Source: Caulochytrium protostelioides | Taxonomy: Eukaryota > Chytridiomycota > Caulochytriomycetes > Caulochytriales > Caulochytriaceae | Length of the DNA stretch: 64,000 bases | Reading direction: 5' to 3' | NCBI GenBank assembly: GCA_003615045.1 | Contig: ML014165.1 | Location: 48,278 to 112,277 of the forward strand | Shown: positions 1 to 11,300 of the stretch, piece after piece | Layout: each line of letters begins with the position of its first letter | Position numbering within the stretch: position 1 is the first letter of the stretch | Notes under the pieces: model-generated | What the model was told of the DNA's origin: nothing | Databases searched by the model: none | The model's input: the letters and a program-made list of their open reading frames with translations, nothing else | Program-made: the position numbers and the translations under genes

Positions 1-1295
1 CAGCATGAGCGACGCAACCACCCCCTTGATCCCTGAACCGCATGGCAGGGGCAGGCGGCGGTCGCCTGCGCTCGGCGTTCGGTGAGCGGCATCGACAAGG
101 ACCGGCGCGACCGCCAGAGCGCCCGATGCGCCGGCAGCGCGGGGGCGTCAGGGGCGGCACCTGCCCGATGGACAGGTCGTCTCCCGCGAGCTCTCGCGTG
201 GCATGCATTATGGACGCCATGACGAGACCGGCGGAAAAAAGCGTGAACGGTCGCCAGCGCGGTGGCGATCGCCGATGGGGGTCGACATCGACCCTCGACG
301 GTTTCGTATTGGTCTCACCTCTGGAAACGTTCAGAGGAGGAACGCGGAGGACGACGACCGATGGGCTGCTTTCGGCGTTTCGTCGAAGACCGCGCGGCGT
401 GTGCTCGGTGGCGCGCCTCATTGAAAGGGTCGAGAGGCCCGTGCCATCGTTGGGTGCCATCAGACAGGGCGATGTCGGCGCAGCGAGCGCTGATTGCCCC
501 TCCCCACTAGCGATGCGAATGCTCGACCGCGCAGGATCGCGTGCGATCTGAGAATGACCCAGAACGACTGTGCTTGAACACTTTCTGATGAGACGTGTTT
601 CATACTGACTGATCAGCCATACGCGACCCTTCAGGACAGAGTCTCCCCTCGCGGGCGCCATCGCCCCGACGAGACGAAACGCCCAAGGTGATGCCGTCAG
701 CGCTGACTCACTACCCACGCCGCCGCCCCCGTCTGCCCGAGACGCCGAAGCCGCCGGGGCAAAGAGAGACAAAAGGGGGCTTCTTCCCCCCACAAACCAT
801 CCACCACGACCCCACACACCCACGTGGTTCCTCCCTTCGCCGACTTTTGTACCACCTGACTCGGCACCGTCCTGCCAAGAGTCCGCGCTGAAGCACCTCT
901 TCATACCCGGTAATCGTGCACCCGTCGGCTCTACAACGATCGATCACATGGCTTCATCACCAGCATCGGCCTTGCTTCTCACATCGCACCACGCCCATCG
1001 GCGATCGTCAGCGGTATCGATCGTAGCATGGCCACCTCTGTGCACCATCGTGACTGATTGTACAAAGAAGCGTTGCTGTTCAACCTACGATTGGATGCGG
1101 CGAGCGGCCACGTTGGCACACGATCACCCATTCATCTTGAAACACAGACAGGCATCAACATTCTGATCCTGTTCCTTCTTCCGAGATTCAGAGCCCCGCG
1201 GTGTCCATCCATTGCACCCTTTGACCGACCCCCCGCGCACCGGGTGGTGCATCGCACCGACTGATCCGCGCGTCAGCTGATTTACGCGCCAGCTG
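1..1295. other. intergenic, no gene recognised
   Basis: Short open frames on both strands here are rich in Arg, Pro and Ser, overlap each other, and resemble no family I know. No tRNA or rRNA signature was seen. The stretch just before 1296 is the presumed promoter and 5' UTR of the HMG-box gene. No clear TATA element was found. Confidence 0.5.
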
Positions 1296-4200
1296 ATGGT
1301 TAGGAAGACGCCGTCACCGCCGCCACCGCCGCAGGTTGCCATGATGGTGGTGCGGTCGGACACGGCCACCACCACGTCCATCTCGCCGCCGGCTAAGCCC
1401 TTCCTCCCTGCCCAAGAGCCCACTGATCGATCAGCCGCCTGGCCGCTCCAGCCGATGCCCACCCCGACGTCGAATACGATGGCATCCATGCCCATCCACA
1501 TGCCGCCTATGACCACCGCCTCTACCATGCCACCCCCCCTAGGCCTTCATCCTCCCATGCCCTCCCACCAATCGCATCATCACTGGCCGCAGCAACAACA
1601 GCAATACCAGCAGCAGCAGCAGCCGCAATCGTCTTTGGAGCCGTGGGGCGCCCCCCGGCTGCCGATGAAGACCACCACACCCCTCCAGTCGCCACTGTCC
1701 AAGAAGGTGTCGGCGCCCTTGTCCACGAACCCCTCGTCGGCACCCACATCATCGCGGTATGCGGAGACAGCAATAGCCACACCGATCACGCCGACCTCCC
1801 TCGACTCGTCGGTCTCGACTGTTGGCCCCTCGCATCTCCGTCCGCCGGCGCCGGCGCCGGCGCCGCTCCTGAGTTTTGCAACGACCAAACTTTCGCCATC
1901 ACTCACCGATTTGATGAACGGCCTCAACCAAGCCGCCGTCGGCGACCTGAGTGACTATGTGGGCGGCGACGAGCTGATGCTCGACCAGAGCGCCGGCATG
2001 CGCAATACAGGGGCCGCCTCCGGCAGCAGCCATCGCGGTCTCGATGGCTCCCAGCACAGGATGCCGCCGTCGACCTCTTTGTCGTTGGAAGCCCTCCCGA
2101 ATCGGGTCTCAGTTCCGTCGAGCACCTCCGGCATGGCGAGGCTTTCTCACCCCGCTTCATTCTCCACTGCATCGATGGCGCCGTCCACCGTATCGGCGCG
2201 GGCGCCGTCGACCGTGCGTCATGGGGCGGCCTCACAGCCAGACCACCCGTCCACGAAGGCGGCGTCTACGCGTGTGTCAGGACGTGGCACGATAATGGCG
2301 ATGCCGCCTTCCTCGTCCCACTTCGCCTCGTCTGCCACGACATCGGTCCCCGCAGCTCGGGCTGAAACCAGATCAACGACGATGGCATCTGCAAAGATGG
2401 TGGCCACGACGGCGACGGCGACGACGGCAACCACGATGTCGATCGCTCCGACCGCCTCGGCCGCCGCGGCACCGAAAACCACGCTGGCGTCGCTGCCTAT
2501 TGAGAAAGTGCCGCGACCACCGAACTCGTTTATGACGTTTCGCATGGACAAGCAGCACGCGGTACTCGCGTCGTACCCGGATGCTAACAACATGGACATC
2601 AGCAAGATCATTGGTGCCATGTGGCGCGATGCCGACCCGGCTGTCAAGCAGATCTATCGCGAGCGTGCCGAGGAAGGTCGACGCCTCCACCGTGAGCGCT
2701 TCCCCGGGTATCACTACACGCCAGGCATCAAGAAACGCATTTACAAGGACGTCGACTATGGTTGTGGCCAGCCGAAGCAAATCCGAGCCACAAACTCGAC
2801 ACGAATGAGGACACGTCGTCCCACGAATGCTGCTGCCAGTACGTCTTCGGCGCCGGCCACGACCGCTGGGGCGACAATGACCGCATCGAGCAGCGCCGCC
2901 GTCGCGGAGAATGCTGTCGTCAAGCAGCGTCATCGGCGCTCCGTCTCCAAGCCCCCGGCATCCGGGCTGTCGCAGTCCGCGTTCGCATCGACGTCGACGT
3001 CGACGTCGTCAACCACTGCGAGCACCTCGGCTCTGTCATCCACGTCGTCCACGACGGGAGCACCACCTCCGCGATCCTTGCCACGTGGACCGTCACCCTC
3101 GCATATGCCCGAGCCGGATGCGATACCGCGGACCGTGCCGCGATCTCACCCGCACACCCAAACCGCGAAGGCGGCCCCTGGCGGTCGCCGCCGTCTCGCG
3201 ACCCGTGCGTCTGGGAAAGTCACGACGACTTCACCGTCTTCCATGATGCTGCTGTCGACGGCAAACGACGCGCAGGATGCGCCGGCGCCATCGCATGCCC
3301 TGGCGGCCGGCAAGGCGGCCCAGCGATCCCATTTCCCGTCGCCCACGACGCCCCCGCGGGGGTTCCGTGCGATGGAGACCTCAGTGGGCGTGATCCCGGA
3401 CGTGTCGCCGCCCCACAACCCTCTCGCTGGGATGTCGTCGACGCCAGCACCGTCCCTCTCGATGGCCCCTACAGCTGCCAACGCGACCGTGACGCCGGCG
3501 ACAGCGACAACATTCACGGCGGTGCGCACGCCGGCCGTGACCATGACCCCGACGTCATTGCAGGCGCCCGTCATGCTGTCGCCGCTCGCCACGACACCGC
3601 CGTTCGGTTCTGCCATGATCCCGCTCCAGCTCCCACAACAAGCGCACGGCACGCAGCCGAGGCCAGTGCATCATCGTCCGAGCAGGACCCCTGCCGCCGC
3701 GTTCGCGCCCCCGGCCCCGATCGGCATGGAAGGGCCCTTTGACCGTCTCTGGCCCAGAGTCCCGGACTTTTCAAACTCAGCCGCCGCCGCCTCCGCCGCC
3801 AATCTCCGCATCGACACGCGCTGCACGACCGCTCACGTGCCGCCTGCTGCGCCTTATGCGCCAACCTTGGCCTTCCCGGACCCGCTTGCCGCACCCGCCG
3901 TCATGGCGCCGGTCCCCCCACCGCCGCCGGCCCCCATGCCCGCCCAGGCCGTCTACCCGCCGTCGATCCTCACGACGACGCCGATCGGCACGGAACCCCG
4001 TCTGCATGCGCCACCGTTCCAGTCGATGCCGGCGGCGGGCATTGTCTCGCCAAGCGAGATGCCTGCATCGATGTTCGCATGGTCGAGTCTCTCGCCTGTG
4101 AGCTTACCAAGCAATGCGTCGCTCTCGCTCGTCTCGCCCTCCAGCAGCACGAGCTTCGGAAGACTGCCCACGATGGACATAATGCCCGCCGCGACATCGT

Positions 4201-5531
4201 TTCAATCGTCGTCGACCTCGTCCTATTCGTCGACCTCGTCGTCGTCGACCGCATCGATGTCGCGGGACTCCACGTCGATGCTGTCGTCGACATTATCGTC
4301 GCAATCGCCAGCGTCATCGATGTCAACCTCGTCGGGGCCATCGGCCGCATCATGCTTTGGCTTTGGCGAGTCGGCGTATCCAACATCGACATCCATGACC
4401 GCGATCCCATCCGCGGCCGTGCCGATGCAGACTGCAATGCCGAGCGGCGTTCCGGCAGAACATCTGCTGAATCGTCTGCCCAACGCGCCCTATCGGCCGG
4501 CGGCCCCGCTTCAGGCTAGTGCAGCCTCCGGGCTCATCTCGCCGCGGTTTGCATGGCTGCCCGCGCTGAAAACTACTGACATGGCGGCGCCGACGACCGC
4601 CGTCTCCATTTCGATACCCTCGGCGCCTGCGGCCATGGCCATGGCTGGCACGATGGGCGAGACGGGGTCCACAGCGCTGCGGAACGAGCGTGCCGCACCG
4701 ACCGACCCTGGGGCCTTGGATCTCAGTCTAGACTTGGGCCTTAAGTACACGTCCATCGACACGCTCATTCCGACGGCGGCCTTCGGCAGGGCGCCGGCCG
4801 TCCTGTCGACGCCGGGCCAAACGTTGGGCGACACCGCTGAGCACTGGACACAGAGGGACGCCGAGGCGCTGGATCGGCTCATGTCGCCGGTGCGCTCTGA
4901 CAGCGATGGCGGCAGCGGCAATGGCGGCGACCGCGGACTCGGCCGCATCGTCGAGACCGGCGCCACCGGGACGGCACCGGACGGCCACGTGGCACCGGCG
5001 GCGTTTGTGGCGTCGCCGATGGCGATGGGAGTGAGGCTGGCGACGCCTCATGGCGGGTCCTTCGTGGCGACGCCGCCGTCGCTCCTTGTCTCGAGCACAT
5101 GCCGTCTCGACCCTTCGGGACCCCACGGCGGCGGGTATTCCCCGAGCCGCGGCTACGTCGGCGGCGACGTCCGCTTGCCAAAAACGCCTTGGGGATCGCA
5201 TGAGACGCGGTCGCCCCACTACCACCCTTACCGGCAGCGCGCCCACCCGCCGTCCCAGCAGCCCTTGGAGCAGCTGTCCCAGCAGCCGTCCCACGCGTCG
5301 CAGCAGCTGCAGGATTCTTACAGGCCGTCGCGCGTTCGTACCTGGCGGGGTGGGAGCAGCCAGGACTTGGACGTTGCCGCGATGGCGGCCGGCTCGTCAC
5401 CCACCTCGCTAGGATCGTCTTCGCCCGCCGTGGGGGCGGCCGCCTCACCGACGGCAGACCAGACAGCGCAGTCGATCGCCGTCATGACCCGTGCCGCCGA
5501 CATGATGATTGACGAGCTTCTGGGCCATTAA
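1296..5531 (+). CDS. HMG-box DNA-binding protein, 1411 aa
   Basis: Probable nuclear transcription factor with a single HMG box of the fungal mating-type/SOX class. The box lies at about residues 404-486. It starts with KVPRPPNSFMTFRMDKQ, continues through an ISKIIGAMWRD segment (helix 2) and ends with a basic YHYTPGIKKRIYK tail. The RPPNSFM start is the counterpart of the RPPNAFILYR start of MATA/Rox1-type boxes. The rest is low-complexity: a Gln-rich tract near residues 97-112, then long Ser/Thr/Ala/Pro runs and a poly-Ser stretch near residues 970-1020, so it is probably disordered. The start chosen is the first ATG of the open frame; an in-frame MM at residues 16-17 is an alternative. No intron is needed. 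The family assignment rests on the box alone; targets are unknown. A role in sexual development is possible but is inference. Confidence 0.8.
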   Translation: MVRKTPSPPPPPQVAMMVVRSDTATTTSISPPAKPFLPAQEPTDRSAAWPLQPMPTPTSNTMASMPIHMPPMTTASTMPPPLGLHPPMPSHQSHHHWPQQQQQYQQQQQPQSSLEPWGAPRLPMKTTTPLQSPLSKKVSAPLSTNPSSAPTSSRYAETAIATPITPTSLDSSVSTVGPSHLRPPAPAPAPLLSFATTKLSPSLTDLMNGLNQAAVGDLSDYVGGDELMLDQSAGMRNTGAASGSSHRGLDGSQHRMPPSTSLSLEALPNRVSVPSSTSGMARLSHPASFSTASMAPSTVSARAPSTVRHGAASQPDHPSTKAASTRVSGRGTIMAMPPSSSHFASSATTSVPAARAETRSTTMASAKMVATTATATTATTMSIAPTASAAAAPKTTLASLPIEKVPRPPNSFMTFRMDKQHAVLASYPDANNMDISKIIGAMWRDADPAVKQIYRERAEEGRRLHRERFPGYHYTPGIKKRIYKDVDYGCGQPKQIRATNSTRMRTRRPTNAAASTSSAPATTAGATMTASSSAAVAENAVVKQRHRRSVSKPPASGLSQSAFASTSTSTSSTTASTSALSSTSSTTGAPPPRSLPRGPSPSHMPEPDAIPRTVPRSHPHTQTAKAAPGGRRRLATRASGKVTTTSPSSMMLLSTANDAQDAPAPSHALAAGKAAQRSHFPSPTTPPRGFRAMETSVGVIPDVSPPHNPLAGMSSTPAPSLSMAPTAANATVTPATATTFTAVRTPAVTMTPTSLQAPVMLSPLATTPPFGSAMIPLQLPQQAHGTQPRPVHHRPSRTPAAAFAPPAPIGMEGPFDRLWPRVPDFSNSAAAASAANLRIDTRCTTAHVPPAAPYAPTLAFPDPLAAPAVMAPVPPPPPAPMPAQAVYPPSILTTTPIGTEPRLHAPPFQSMPAAGIVSPSEMPASMFAWSSLSPVSLPSNASLSLVSPSSSTSFGRLPTMDIMPAATSFQSSSTSSYSSTSSSSTASMSRDSTSMLSSTLSSQSPASSMSTSSGPSAASCFGFGESAYPTSTSMTAIPSAAVPMQTAMPSGVPAEHLLNRLPNAPYRPAAPLQASAASGLISPRFAWLPALKTTDMAAPTTAVSISIPSAPAAMAMAGTMGETGSTALRNERAAPTDPGALDLSLDLGLKYTSIDTLIPTAAFGRAPAVLSTPGQTLGDTAEHWTQRDAEALDRLMSPVRSDSDGGSGNGGDRGLGRIVETGATGTAPDGHVAPAAFVASPMAMGVRLATPHGGSFVATPPSLLVSSTCRLDPSGPHGGGYSPSRGYVGGDVRLPKTPWGSHETRSPHYHPYRQRAHPPSQQPLEQLSQQPSHASQQLQDSYRPSRVRTWRGGSSQDLDVAAMAAGSSPTSLGSSSPAVGAAASPTADQTAQSIAVMTRAADMMIDELLGH

Positions 5532-6221
5532 ATCCATGTATCTTCGACGTTTCTTCTAGCACTCGCTCGCGGTGGTTGGGACAGCCCGTCTCGCGGCGGA
5601 GGGTCACGACCCATCGTGGCCGTCGAGCGCCCGATGATCCCTTTTGCATGAGCTAACGGGGCTGCTCGGGGGCTCGGGATGTGTGGCGCAGCCCAGCGCG
5701 ACTGGCGGCCAAAGCACCCTTTGTCACTTTTCACCTTTCGGCGTCACGCCTCGCTTGAAGCGCCGCGGAGCCCCCTTCAGCTTCGGGGCGGCGATGGCGG
5801 TGGCGGTAACCGCGATGCCGGCGGCGGGAGCCGCGAAGCCGGCGGTGGTCCGATGGCCGCCGGAGGATCGGGCCTTGCCAGCACCCGGATGGTCGGTCTT
5901 TTGGTCGCCGACGCCGCCGGCGAACCCCGTGCCGCCACAGGATGAACCCTGTCGGCCGTCTCAGGGGCATGCAGATCAAGACGGCAGCTCGCCGCATCGA
6001 CCGAAGTTCCGACGTAGCCGCCACGATCCGCCGCCGACCCGCCTCCCGGGCCGCCCGGGCCTGCTCCGCGTGCTCGTCACCCCGGATCGCGCGCGTCAAG
6101 CGCTGCCGCTCCCGCACCACCGGTATCCACCGATCCCACCGCAACCCATCGATCCTGCTCTCCATGCGACGACGCGCGCGCCCTCGGCTGCCGTGAGCGC
6201 TGCCTGTACCTTCGCTGCCTC
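5532..6221. other. intergenic, no gene recognised
   Basis: This gap lies between two tandem + strand genes. Overlapping Arg/Pro-rich frames on both strands show no domain. It should hold the 3' end of the HMG gene and the promoter of the carrier gene. Confidence 0.5.
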
Positions 6222-7598
6222 TTGCCGCTGACCCGGCGCTCGGCGGAGTCGCTCGCCATGGCAGCCGCCGTGGCCCATGCGCCGGCCGCCGCGGCTGGCG
6301 AGACCTCAGGCCACGGCGGCTCCGCCACCGCGGTCAGCCCCCGGCACCACGCGATGCCGGCCGACACCGCCGGTAATGCCACCGCTGGCCCGTCCACCGC
6401 GGCGGCGCGCGTCGTTGGCCGGCCAGCCGCGGCAGTCTCGCTCCCGTTGCCGCCGAACCCGTCCCATCTCTCCCGCCAGTCGCAGTTCATTCTCAGCGGC
6501 GCGTTCGCGGGCCTCGTGAGCTGCGTGGCGCTGCAGCCGCTCGATCTGATCAAGACGCGCCTGCAGCAGCAGCAGCAGCAGCAGCAGCAGCCGTCCGTGA
6601 CGATGGTCGCTTCGTCGCCGTCGGCGTCCCGGCCGTGGCATCGGATCCCGCTGGTGCACACCGCGGCCTCCGTCGTGCAGGCCGACGGCGTCCGCGGCCT
6701 GTGGCGCGGTACGACGCCGTCTGTCCTGCGCAACGGACCCGGAATCGCGCTCTACTTTGTGGTCCTGGAGGACCTGCGTGCCCGGCTCAATACGCTCGCG
6801 GCGCGGCCCGCCGTCCGCGCCTACCTGGCAGCGGCGTCCGCGGCGCCGGCGGCGGCCGCGGCGGGAGCGACTGACGGTCTGCTGACGCGGGCCCTGCGCG
6901 GCGGCGACACGCTCATCAACGGCGTCTCTGGCGTCACGGCGCGCGGCCTGGTCAGCATGATTATGATGCCCGTGAGCGTGGTGAAGGTGCGCTACGAATC
7001 GAGCTGGTACCGCTACCCGTCGATGGCGCACGCCGCGAGCGACATCATGGCCACGAACGGCGTTCGCGGGTTCTTTGCCGGCGCGGGCGCCACCGTCCTG
7101 CGTGACGCGCCGTACTCGGGGCTCTACCTCATGCTCTACGAGCAGCTGCGCCGCGGCATCACGGCTGCCAGCGGGTCCGGCACGCGGCCCGCGACCACGG
7201 CCGTCGCTTCGCCGCCGCCGTCCCCTGCCTCCACCTCGCGCGCACCGACGCCACGGGTGCCGGACCCGACGCTCGTGGTGAACCTCGTATCGGCCGGTCT
7301 GAGCTCTGTGCTGGCGACCGCTGTCACACAGCCCTTCGATCTCCTCCGATGCCGGCAGCAGCTGCAGAACCGGGGCCGGCCCGTGGCGCAGCACGCCGCG
7401 GGGACCGCCGCCGCCGCCGGCTCCCTCGGGGCGCGACTGCGCCACACGCTGCCGTGGGCCATGGTGGCGCTCATTCGGCAGGACGGCGTGCGGGTCATGT
7501 TTGCCGGCATCCTGCCGCGGCTGCTGCGCAAAGGCCTCAGCTCGGCGATCACGTGGGCGCTCTACGAAGAAAGCCTTAAGTGGCTCGAACGGACGTGA
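6222..7598 (+). CDS. HEM25: mitochondrial glycine carrier, Hem25/SLC25A38 type, 458 aa
   Basis: Inner-membrane carrier that brings glycine into the matrix for 5-aminolevulinate and haem synthesis. Three carrier repeats are visible. Repeat 1 has QFILSGAFAGLVS and PLDLIKTRLQ. Repeat 2 has the variant PVSVVKVRYES motif followed by a GVRGFFAGAGATVLRDAPYS segment. Repeat 3 has TQPFDLLRCRQQLQ and ends FAGILPRLLRKG. The R-Y-E-S signature and the LRDAPYSGLYLMLYEQ segment are typical of SLC25A38 rather than other SLC25 carriers. It is longer than the usual 300 residues because of an Ala-rich N-terminal extension of about 80 residues, a poly-Gln tract after the first signature, and Ala/Pro-rich loops. 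The start may instead be the second Met at residue 13. Subfamily assignment is fairly firm; substrate is by family. Confidence 0.88.
   Translation: MPLTRRSAESLAMAAAVAHAPAAAAGETSGHGGSATAVSPRHHAMPADTAGNATAGPSTAAARVVGRPAAAVSLPLPPNPSHLSRQSQFILSGAFAGLVSCVALQPLDLIKTRLQQQQQQQQQPSVTMVASSPSASRPWHRIPLVHTAASVVQADGVRGLWRGTTPSVLRNGPGIALYFVVLEDLRARLNTLAARPAVRAYLAAASAAPAAAAAGATDGLLTRALRGGDTLINGVSGVTARGLVSMIMMPVSVVKVRYESSWYRYPSMAHAASDIMATNGVRGFFAGAGATVLRDAPYSGLYLMLYEQLRRGITAASGSGTRPATTAVASPPPSPASTSRAPTPRVPDPTLVVNLVSAGLSSVLATAVTQPFDLLRCRQQLQNRGRPVAQHAAGTAAAAGSLGARLRHTLPWAMVALIRQDGVRVMFAGILPRLLRKGLSSAITWALYEESLKWLERT
6564..6590 (+). repeat. (CAG)9 microsatellite coding poly-Gln
   Basis: Nine uninterrupted CAG codons directly follow the PLDLIKTRL signature of the carrier. 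They place a Gln run in the first matrix loop. Length is likely to vary between strains. Confidence 0.95.
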
Positions 7599-7808
7599 TC
7601 GCCGCTTCTCTCCAGGTTTAGTCTCGTGACGCATCGTTGACGGGGCAATGCTTCGTGACAGTGTCGATGTGGACGCACACTTAACCGAAACTCCGACGCC
7701 CCTGGGGACCACCGGATCACCGCTTTGCTTCTCCGCGCGACCAGCCAGCGTGATCAGCGCCGTCCCATCGCCTACCCGGACCACTCCTATTGAACCCACC
7801 CAGACAGG

Positions 7809-8222
7809 ATGCCGTCTCCATCCCCCACAGCAACCTCCTCCTCCACCACCTCGTATCTGCAGAAGCGGGCCGAGGAGGAGTATCTGATGGAAGAGCTGCT
7901 GGCCGATCGCGCTCTCTTGCGCCAACACCAGGCCCACGTCGCCGTCAACCAGGAAGCGCAGGCTGTGCTCGCCGAGCCGTCGCAGGGCGGCGCCGTCGGG
8001 CCCTCCGACTCTCACGTGTGGTTCCTCGCCGGCCACGTGTTCCTCGCCCTGCCGACGGCGACCTGCGCCGACTTGATCGCGCAGCAGCAGCAAGCGCTGG
8101 ACCGCGCCGCGCAAGAGACCCGTGCCCGCCTCGCGACCCGCGAGGACGCTCTCAACCGGCTGCGCCAGCAGCAGGCCGACGGCCGCGGCCGCCTCGATTT
8201 CTCGCAGCTCCCGCTCTCCTAA
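7809..8222 (+). CDS. PDRG1-like prefoldin-family subunit, 137 aa
   Basis: Small helical protein with two coiled-coil helices flanking a short beta hairpin, the beta-type prefoldin layout. Helix 1 is at residues 16-50 (YLMEELLADRALLRQHQ), the hairpin at about 66-85 (WFLAGHVFLALPTATCADL), and helix 2 at 85-127 (QQQQALDRAAQETRARL). Length and pattern fit PDRG1, a prefoldin-like member of the R2TP/PAQosome co-chaperone involved in assembly of RNA polymerases and other complexes. A canonical prefoldin beta subunit is the main alternative. The ATG chosen is the first in frame. It lies 210 bases after the carrier stop and is convergent with the kinase gene, 146 bases away. Confidence 0.65.
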   Translation: MPSPSPTATSSSTTSYLQKRAEEEYLMEELLADRALLRQHQAHVAVNQEAQAVLAEPSQGGAVGPSDSHVWFLAGHVFLALPTATCADLIAQQQQALDRAAQETRARLATREDALNRLRQQQADGRGRLDFSQLPLS

Positions 8223-8368
8223 ACCCCATCCTGTCCCCATCGCCGTGGCCAGCGGGCCTCGTCGCGTCGATGAACCTATCTCAAGTATATCAAAAAGAAA
8301 GAAAAAAGGAAAAATCTCACCGAAAAACAAACCAAACCAAAACGAAACCAATCGGAGACTACTATGCA
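8223..8368. other. A-rich spacer between convergent stops
   Basis: The two stop codons face each other across 146 bases. The centre (about 8283-8345) is strongly A-rich on the + strand, unlike the surrounding GC-rich DNA. It probably carries 3' processing signals for both transcripts. No perfect AATAAA was seen. Confidence 0.45.
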
Positions 8369-11300
8369 TTAAGCCGCCGGGTTGAGCGAGCCGGTCGGAG
8401 GGCGCACGACGACGGTCGGCAGACGCGGCAGCGGCGGCGACGGGACGCGGGTGCCGGACAGCGCGGTATCGACTGACGGCGAGGCGCGGAACCGCGGCGC
8501 CGTTGTCACGGCGCGGGCGAGCCCCGTCTTGGTCGGCGGCGTGCCTGCGTGCGTGTGCGTGTGCGTATGTGTCCACGCGGCGCCCATCGTGAAGGGTTTC
8601 TTGAGCCACCGCTTCCAGGCGCTGATGACGCTCTGCTGGAAGGGGCGGCTCGTGGACGACGACGCGGAGGGCGAGGGCAGCGGCGAGGGCAGCGGCGAGG
8701 CCGACGGCGGGGTCGAGGCGCGCGGCGGCAGCGACGCGCGGGCCGGGACCTGCTGCAGCGAAGCGGACAGCGAGGCGGATGGCGATGCCGGGCTCGAGGC
8801 CGACGGGGACAGCACGTGCGGCGGCGCGCGGCTCGAGGCAGGCGAGAGCTCGGCCGGGGACGGCGCCGGCGACGACGCGGACGCCGGCAGGATCACCACG
8901 GGCTTGTCGGCCGCGGCGACCCTCGCCGACGCGGTGCTGACGGTGACGACGCCCGCGGCCGGCACGTCCGTGACCCAGCGCGGAGACTGGCCGTCTGAAG
9001 ACATGCCGCTCTGCGTCCGGTGCGACCCCGTCGCGTCGCTCGGGTCGACCGTGACGTTGCCGTCAACGCCGGCGCTCGGCAGCGGGCCCGGCGCGGTCGC
9101 GGTCGCGGTCGCGGTCGCGGTCGCGGTCGCGGTCGCGGTCGCTAGCGTGGAGATCGCCGTGGACGCCGTGGACGCCAGGGCCGTCATGCCCACTGTATCG
9201 TGGCTCAGCCGCGCTTCATCGTGGGGGCCGGCCGCGACCGCGTCGTGGCGAACGGCGCGCATCGTCGTCGCCGCGGAACAAAGAGACCTCGACTCGCAGC
9301 CAGGCCTGGTGGGCGATGACGGTGGCGCTGGCGACGTCGGCGACGAGGTGGCCGGCATCGCAACGGCCAGAGTGGAAAGCGCCGCGTCATCGGCGGCCGC
9401 AGACGCGCTCGAGCCGTCGACGTGGACCGTGTCCAAGACCATCGAGGGCGGCGTGGACGTCGCTTCGGCCACGGCAGCCGCTGTGAGAGGCGCCGTCGCG
9501 GCCGTGTCCGATCGCGGCGGCGGCGCATCTGCTGCCGTGGACGTCGAAGCAACACCCTGTGCCAACGCGGCGCGGCGCGCGGCGGCGCTGCGTCGCGGCT
9601 CCATCATTGTCTTGGCGCGCGCCAGCATCGTCGGACGCGCGGTCGGCGCCAGCATGGGAGCCGGCATCGGCGGCGTCGGCGTCGCGCCCGCCACGAACAG
9701 CGACGGCGACCCGGAGGGACTTGCGCTCCCGTCAGAAACACGCGGGAGCCGTGACGGCGTCGCGGCCTCATGGGCTGCGACGGTCGTGCTCGGGCTCGGC
9801 ACGAGGGCGCCCGCCGCCGTGGCGCTCGCCGGCTTTTTGTCGCGGGACCAAAAGCGGGGCACGCTGATGCTCACGCTGCGCTGGAGCGGGCCCCGGGCCG
9901 ACCGCGTCGAGCCCGCCCCCGCGCTCATGGGCGACGCGTGGCCCGAATACAACGGCGTCGGATCCGTCGCCGTCGCCGTCGGATCCTTCGGCATGTTGGA
10001 GGCTTCCTTGCCGGTGCCGGTGCCGGTGTCCGCCGGCAGCTCCAGAGAGGGGCCGTGGCCGAGCGCGCCTGAGGACGGCGACGGCACGACCCGCTTCGCG
10101 TGACGCCACAGCGAGCCAAAGACTTTGTGGCCGGTCGTGACGGTGCGCTTCAGCCGACGGTCGCGCGCCATGGCGCTCGCGGCGGGCGTCGCCGCCTTGC
10201 CCGCGCCGTCCAACATCAGCAGGAAATCAGGGGGCGCTTCCGGTGAAGCGACGCCGGCGAGCAGGGACTCGGGCGCCGACGTCGACAACGTGGCCGTCGT
10301 CGTGGCCGCAGCGATGGGAATGACTTGAGGAGCGGTCGCGGCCGCCGCCGCGCCATACGTCGCCGCCGCCGTCGCCGCTGTGGGTGTCGCTGCGGCCGTC
10401 GTTGTCGTGCCGTCCGAAGGCGCCAGCGTGGCCACCATGTCGGGCGGCCCACGACTGTGCGGGCTGTCGGCGTCTCCGACGCCTTCCATCCCAGGGAACA
10501 CCGGCTCGTGGTCGCCGCCGAGCTCAGAGGGCTTGCGCAGCGTCTTGGCCGCCTTCGGCTTCTTGCTCTTGGTCTTGGTCACGCGGCGGCCGACCTTGAG
10601 GGCGGCATGGGCGGCGGCCGACGCGGCGCTCGGGAAAAAGAAGCCGCGGTCCTCGGCGGCGGCGGCGGCGTCCACGGCGGGGCCCGGGCCGTAGATCGAG
10701 GTGGGGCCGTGACTGGGGGTATGCGTCGCGCGATGCTGCGCGCTGCGGCCGCTCGTGCTCGGCGAAAAGGAAAAAGGGAACGAAAAGAAGGAGCTCGGCC
10801 CCGGCGCGCCGTTGGCATCCAGCGAGGCCGCGGCGTGCTTGCTGGCGCGCCGCGGGATCGGCTGTGCAGCGCTGCGCTGCATGAGACGGTCGGCGCGGTC
10901 GGCGGCGGCCGCGTCGGCGGCCGCGGCGTGGCGCTGCACCATGTTCGCCGCGACCGCAGGCTCCATCCAGAACGGCACGTCTTCCTCCAGCAGGCGGATC
11001 CACTCGGCCAGGCTGAGCCGCTGCGCGGGATCGAGTACGAGCACGCGGCGCAGCGCCGCTTCGAGTTGGGTCGTGATCTGGAGACGGCGGCGGCAGGCGT
11101 CACGGTCAAAGTCGGAGACGAAGGGGCGCGCGTAGCCCGACCGCGACGACGACGGGCGGTCCAGCGACGGCACGCCCGTCGTCGCCGTTGCCGTCGCCGG
11201 CGCCGGCGCGGGTGCCGCGGTCGTGGCCATAGCCGCCGCAGTGGGCACCGCCGCTGCGGTCGTGGTAGTGGTCGCATCGTCGGCCGTCATCAGAGACGCT

